NCBI GenBank assembly: GCA_030429735.1
Contig: JAUIET010000010.1
Location: 124,001-188,000, forward strand
Direction: 5' to 3'
Source of the DNA: Gammaproteobacteria bacterium
Lineage (GTDB): Bacteria > Pseudomonadota > Gammaproteobacteria > Pseudomonadales > JAUIET01
DNA: 64,000 nt
Below the pieces are notes generated by a model. It had not been told where the DNA came from. It saw nothing but the letters and a program-made list of their open reading frames with translations, and made no database searches. This document shows, one piece after another, positions 62,389 to 64,000 of the stretch (its first letter is position 1; every line of letters begins with the position of its first letter). Made by a program: the position numbers and the translations under genes.

Positions 62389-64000
62389 ATGAAATACTTC
62401 ATCCGGATCACTCTTTGCATCTCCGTTCTTCTGTTTGGGCTGCCAACGTATGCTGGCGGCCTAATGGCAATTGGCGACTCAATAACCGAAGGCGACGGTG
62501 GCGAATGTAGTTTTAGAAAACCGTTATCACAGGCGCTGCTGGCCAGAAATTGGTGTACAGCACAGTTTCTTGGTGCCAGGTATGGGAATTATGCAACTTC
62601 GTCTTCTTGCGCAGCTACAAGCACACCTCACGAGGGCAGAAGTGGATGGCGAGCCGATGAAGTTACACCCATTGTAAGCAGCACTGTTGCTCGATTTTAC
62701 CCGGATTACGTGCTGATACATTTGGGCTCTAATGATGTTTTTCAGGGCCAATCTGTTGCGTCTACTATTTCAGATATCAATAACATAGTAGATAACGTTT
62801 TGTCGGCACGCCCCGATGCAACGGTTCTTCTGGCGGGGATTATTCCATGGTCACCCACCGTTTTAGACAATTCAGGCGTGGATGAGCTGGCGGTGTCGTA
62901 TGATTTGGCAGAGCAGACCGCGGCATTAGTTTCCAGTCGTGCTGCCAATGGTGACGATATCCACTTTGTAGATATGCGGCCGGGTTTCAGTAGTGCCACC
63001 ATGACTTACGATGGAGTGCATCCCAACTCAGCAGGCGAAGCGCACATGGCCAATGCCATTTTGGCAGCACTTGACGCGCTAAATTTCTGTTCTGCTTCGA
63101 ACCCTCACTTTACCAACCCAAAGGCAAATTCAACATTATCAGGGGCAAACATAGTAAACGCCTCCTGGAGCCCCGGCAGCACGGCCGTGGATGGCAGCTA
63201 CTGGGTGTATGCAGGAAGCGCGCCGGGTCAAAGCAACTACTTTAACAGTGGCAACCTAGGCAGTGCTACATCAGTTGACATAACGGGATTACCAACCGAT
63301 AGCAGCCGCATATTCCTTACGCTTTATTACGGGGTTAATGGCGTGTGGCGTGAAGTATCTGAGGCCGTTTATGCCTCCAGCGGAGGGGGCAACACAGGCG
63401 GTGGCAACACCGGCGGAGGAACTGGCGGTACACCAGCTATATCTACTCCGGGTTCTGGCGGCACGCTGTCGGGCAGCACGGAAACATTCACCTGGTCAGC
63501 TAATGGCGCCAACGCGTCAAACTGGTGGGTTTGGTTAGGCTCCAGCCCCGGCGGGAGTGATTACCACAACAGTGGTAATTTAGGCAGCACAATGACCTTG
63601 ACGGCCACAGGCTTGCCGACCGACGGTAGCACGGTGTACGCCACGCTCTGGTACATAGAAGCAGGCAGTTGGCAGTCAGTCACTGATAGCTATACGGCGG
63701 CCACGAGTGGAGGTGGTAACACGGGCGGCGGAACTGGCGGCACACCAGCGATATCTACGCCGGGTTCTGGCGGCACGCTGTCGGGCAGCACGGAAACATT
63801 TACCTGGTCAGCCAATGGCGCCAACGCGTCAAACTGGTGGGTGTGGTTAGGTTCCAGCGCCGGCGGGAGCGATTACCACAACAGTGGTAATTTAGGCAGC
63901 GCAACGACCTTGACGGCCACAGGCTTGCCGACGGACGGTAGCACGGTGTACGCCACGCTCTGGTACATCGAAGCAGGCAGTTGGCAGTCAGTTACTGACA
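62389..64000 (+). CDS. Secreted SGNH hydrolase with tandem C-terminal repeats, cut by the window end
   Basis: The frame is open to the window edge (537 codons seen). A signal peptide (MKYFIRITLCISVLLFGLP, cut near TYAGG) is followed by an SGNH hydrolase domain: AIGDSITEGDGG (catalytic Ser), LIHLGSNDVF (Asn) and TYDGVHPNSAG (Asp, His). After about residue 240 come three repeats of roughly 100 residues, each ending in a Gly/Asn/Thr linker; the last two are nearly identical. GGGG at 62378-62381 favours the ATG at 62389. It is probably an exported esterase acting on a polysaccharide. Confidence 0.82.
   Translation, partial: MKYFIRITLCISVLLFGLPTYAGGLMAIGDSITEGDGGECSFRKPLSQALLARNWCTAQFLGARYGNYATSSSCAATSTPHEGRSGWRADEVTPIVSSTVARFYPDYVLIHLGSNDVFQGQSVASTISDINNIVDNVLSARPDATVLLAGIIPWSPTVLDNSGVDELAVSYDLAEQTAALVSSRAANGDDIHFVDMRPGFSSATMTYDGVHPNSAGEAHMANAILAALDALNFCSASNPHFTNPKANSTLSGANIVNASWSPGSTAVDGSYWVYAGSAPGQSNYFNSGNLGSATSVDITGLPTDSSRIFLTLYYGVNGVWREVSEAVYASSGGGNTGGGNTGGGTGGTPAISTPGSGGTLSGSTETFTWSANGANASNWWVWLGSSPGGSDYHNSGNLGSTMTLTATGLPTDGSTVYATLWYIEAGSWQSVTDSYTAATSGGGNTGGGTGGTPAISTPGSGGTLSGSTETFTWSANGANASNWWVWLGSSAGGSDYHNSGNLGSATTLTATGLPTDGSTVYATLWYIEAGSWQSVTD
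63421..64000 (+). repeat. Direct tandem repeat, period 312 bases (104 residues)
   Basis: Unit 1 spans 63421-63732; unit 2 starts at 63733 and continues past the edge. By eye about 15 of the 268 aligned bases differ, mostly at third codon positions. The encoded unit begins TGGTPAISTPGSGGTLSGST and contains SNWWVWLGS and YHNSGNLGS. A diverged third copy precedes unit 1, from about 63118. Confidence 0.9.

Overview
The window looks like chromosome from a Gram-negative gammaproteobacterium, probably marine. The signs are a PspF/PspABC stress operon with a sigma-54 promoter, a QueD gene, a tRNA-Val/tRNA-Asp pair, Wza/Wzc/Wzb-type export genes, and a secreted SGNH hydrolase with Gly-rich linkers and repeats at the right edge. 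I cannot name the genus. No insertion sequence, integrase, phage gene or CRISPR array was seen.

Region 1 (1-4.5 kb): the end of an unidentified gene, an SRPBCC protein, pspF divergent from pspABC, a 36-residue membrane peptide and an anchored SGNH hydrolase. Region 2 (4.5-9.5 kb): a tightly coupled set comprising a HAD-UbiA fusion, a DprE1-like FAD oxidase, a DprE2-like SDR and an SMR-type membrane protein, followed by an epimerase. It reads as a route to polyprenyl-phosphate-linked D-arabinofuranose. Region 3 (9.5-15.1 kb): envelope and housekeeping genes (DUF547, L,D-transpeptidase, DUF4126, QueD, a PAS histidine kinase), a noncoding stretch with an oriC-like set of motifs, and two tRNA genes.

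Region 4 (15.1-20.2 kb): an acyl module with an acyl carrier protein, a FabG-like reductase, an AMP-forming ligase, a LuxE-like acyl-protein synthetase and a LuxC-like reductase, but no luciferase genes. It should reduce a carrier-bound acyl group to an aldehyde. It sits directly upstream of the polysaccharide genes.

Region 5 (20.9-38.7 kb): polysaccharide locus A. It has an asparagine-synthase-like amidotransferase, a VanZ protein, glycosyltransferases, an acyltransferase, a GT-C-like protein, Wzx, Wzy, a short Wza, a beta-barrel, a split Wzc/BY-kinase, a Wzb phosphatase and a WecA-like initiating enzyme. Region 6 (38.8-62.2 kb): polysaccharide locus B. It has a fused double aminotransferase, a PglC/WcaJ-type initiating enzyme, and homologues of WbpB, WbpD, WbpE and WbpI for a UDP-ManNAc3NAcA-type sugar (WbpA not in view). 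It also has a second amidotransferase, second Wzx and Wzy, a secreted toroid enzyme, an Asp/Asn-hydroxylase-like protein, methyltransferases, a FemAB-like transferase, a deacetylase-like protein and several glycosyltransferases. Region 7 (62.4 kb to the edge): a secreted SGNH hydrolase with 104-residue tandem repeats, cut by the window end.

Working model: loci A and B each carry initiation, flipping and polymerisation genes, so the cell may make two surface glycans. The only Wza/Wzc-type export set visible belongs to locus A. The acyl module and the arabinose-lipid genes may supply unusual decorations. These assignments come from reading motifs and gene order; no database search was run.
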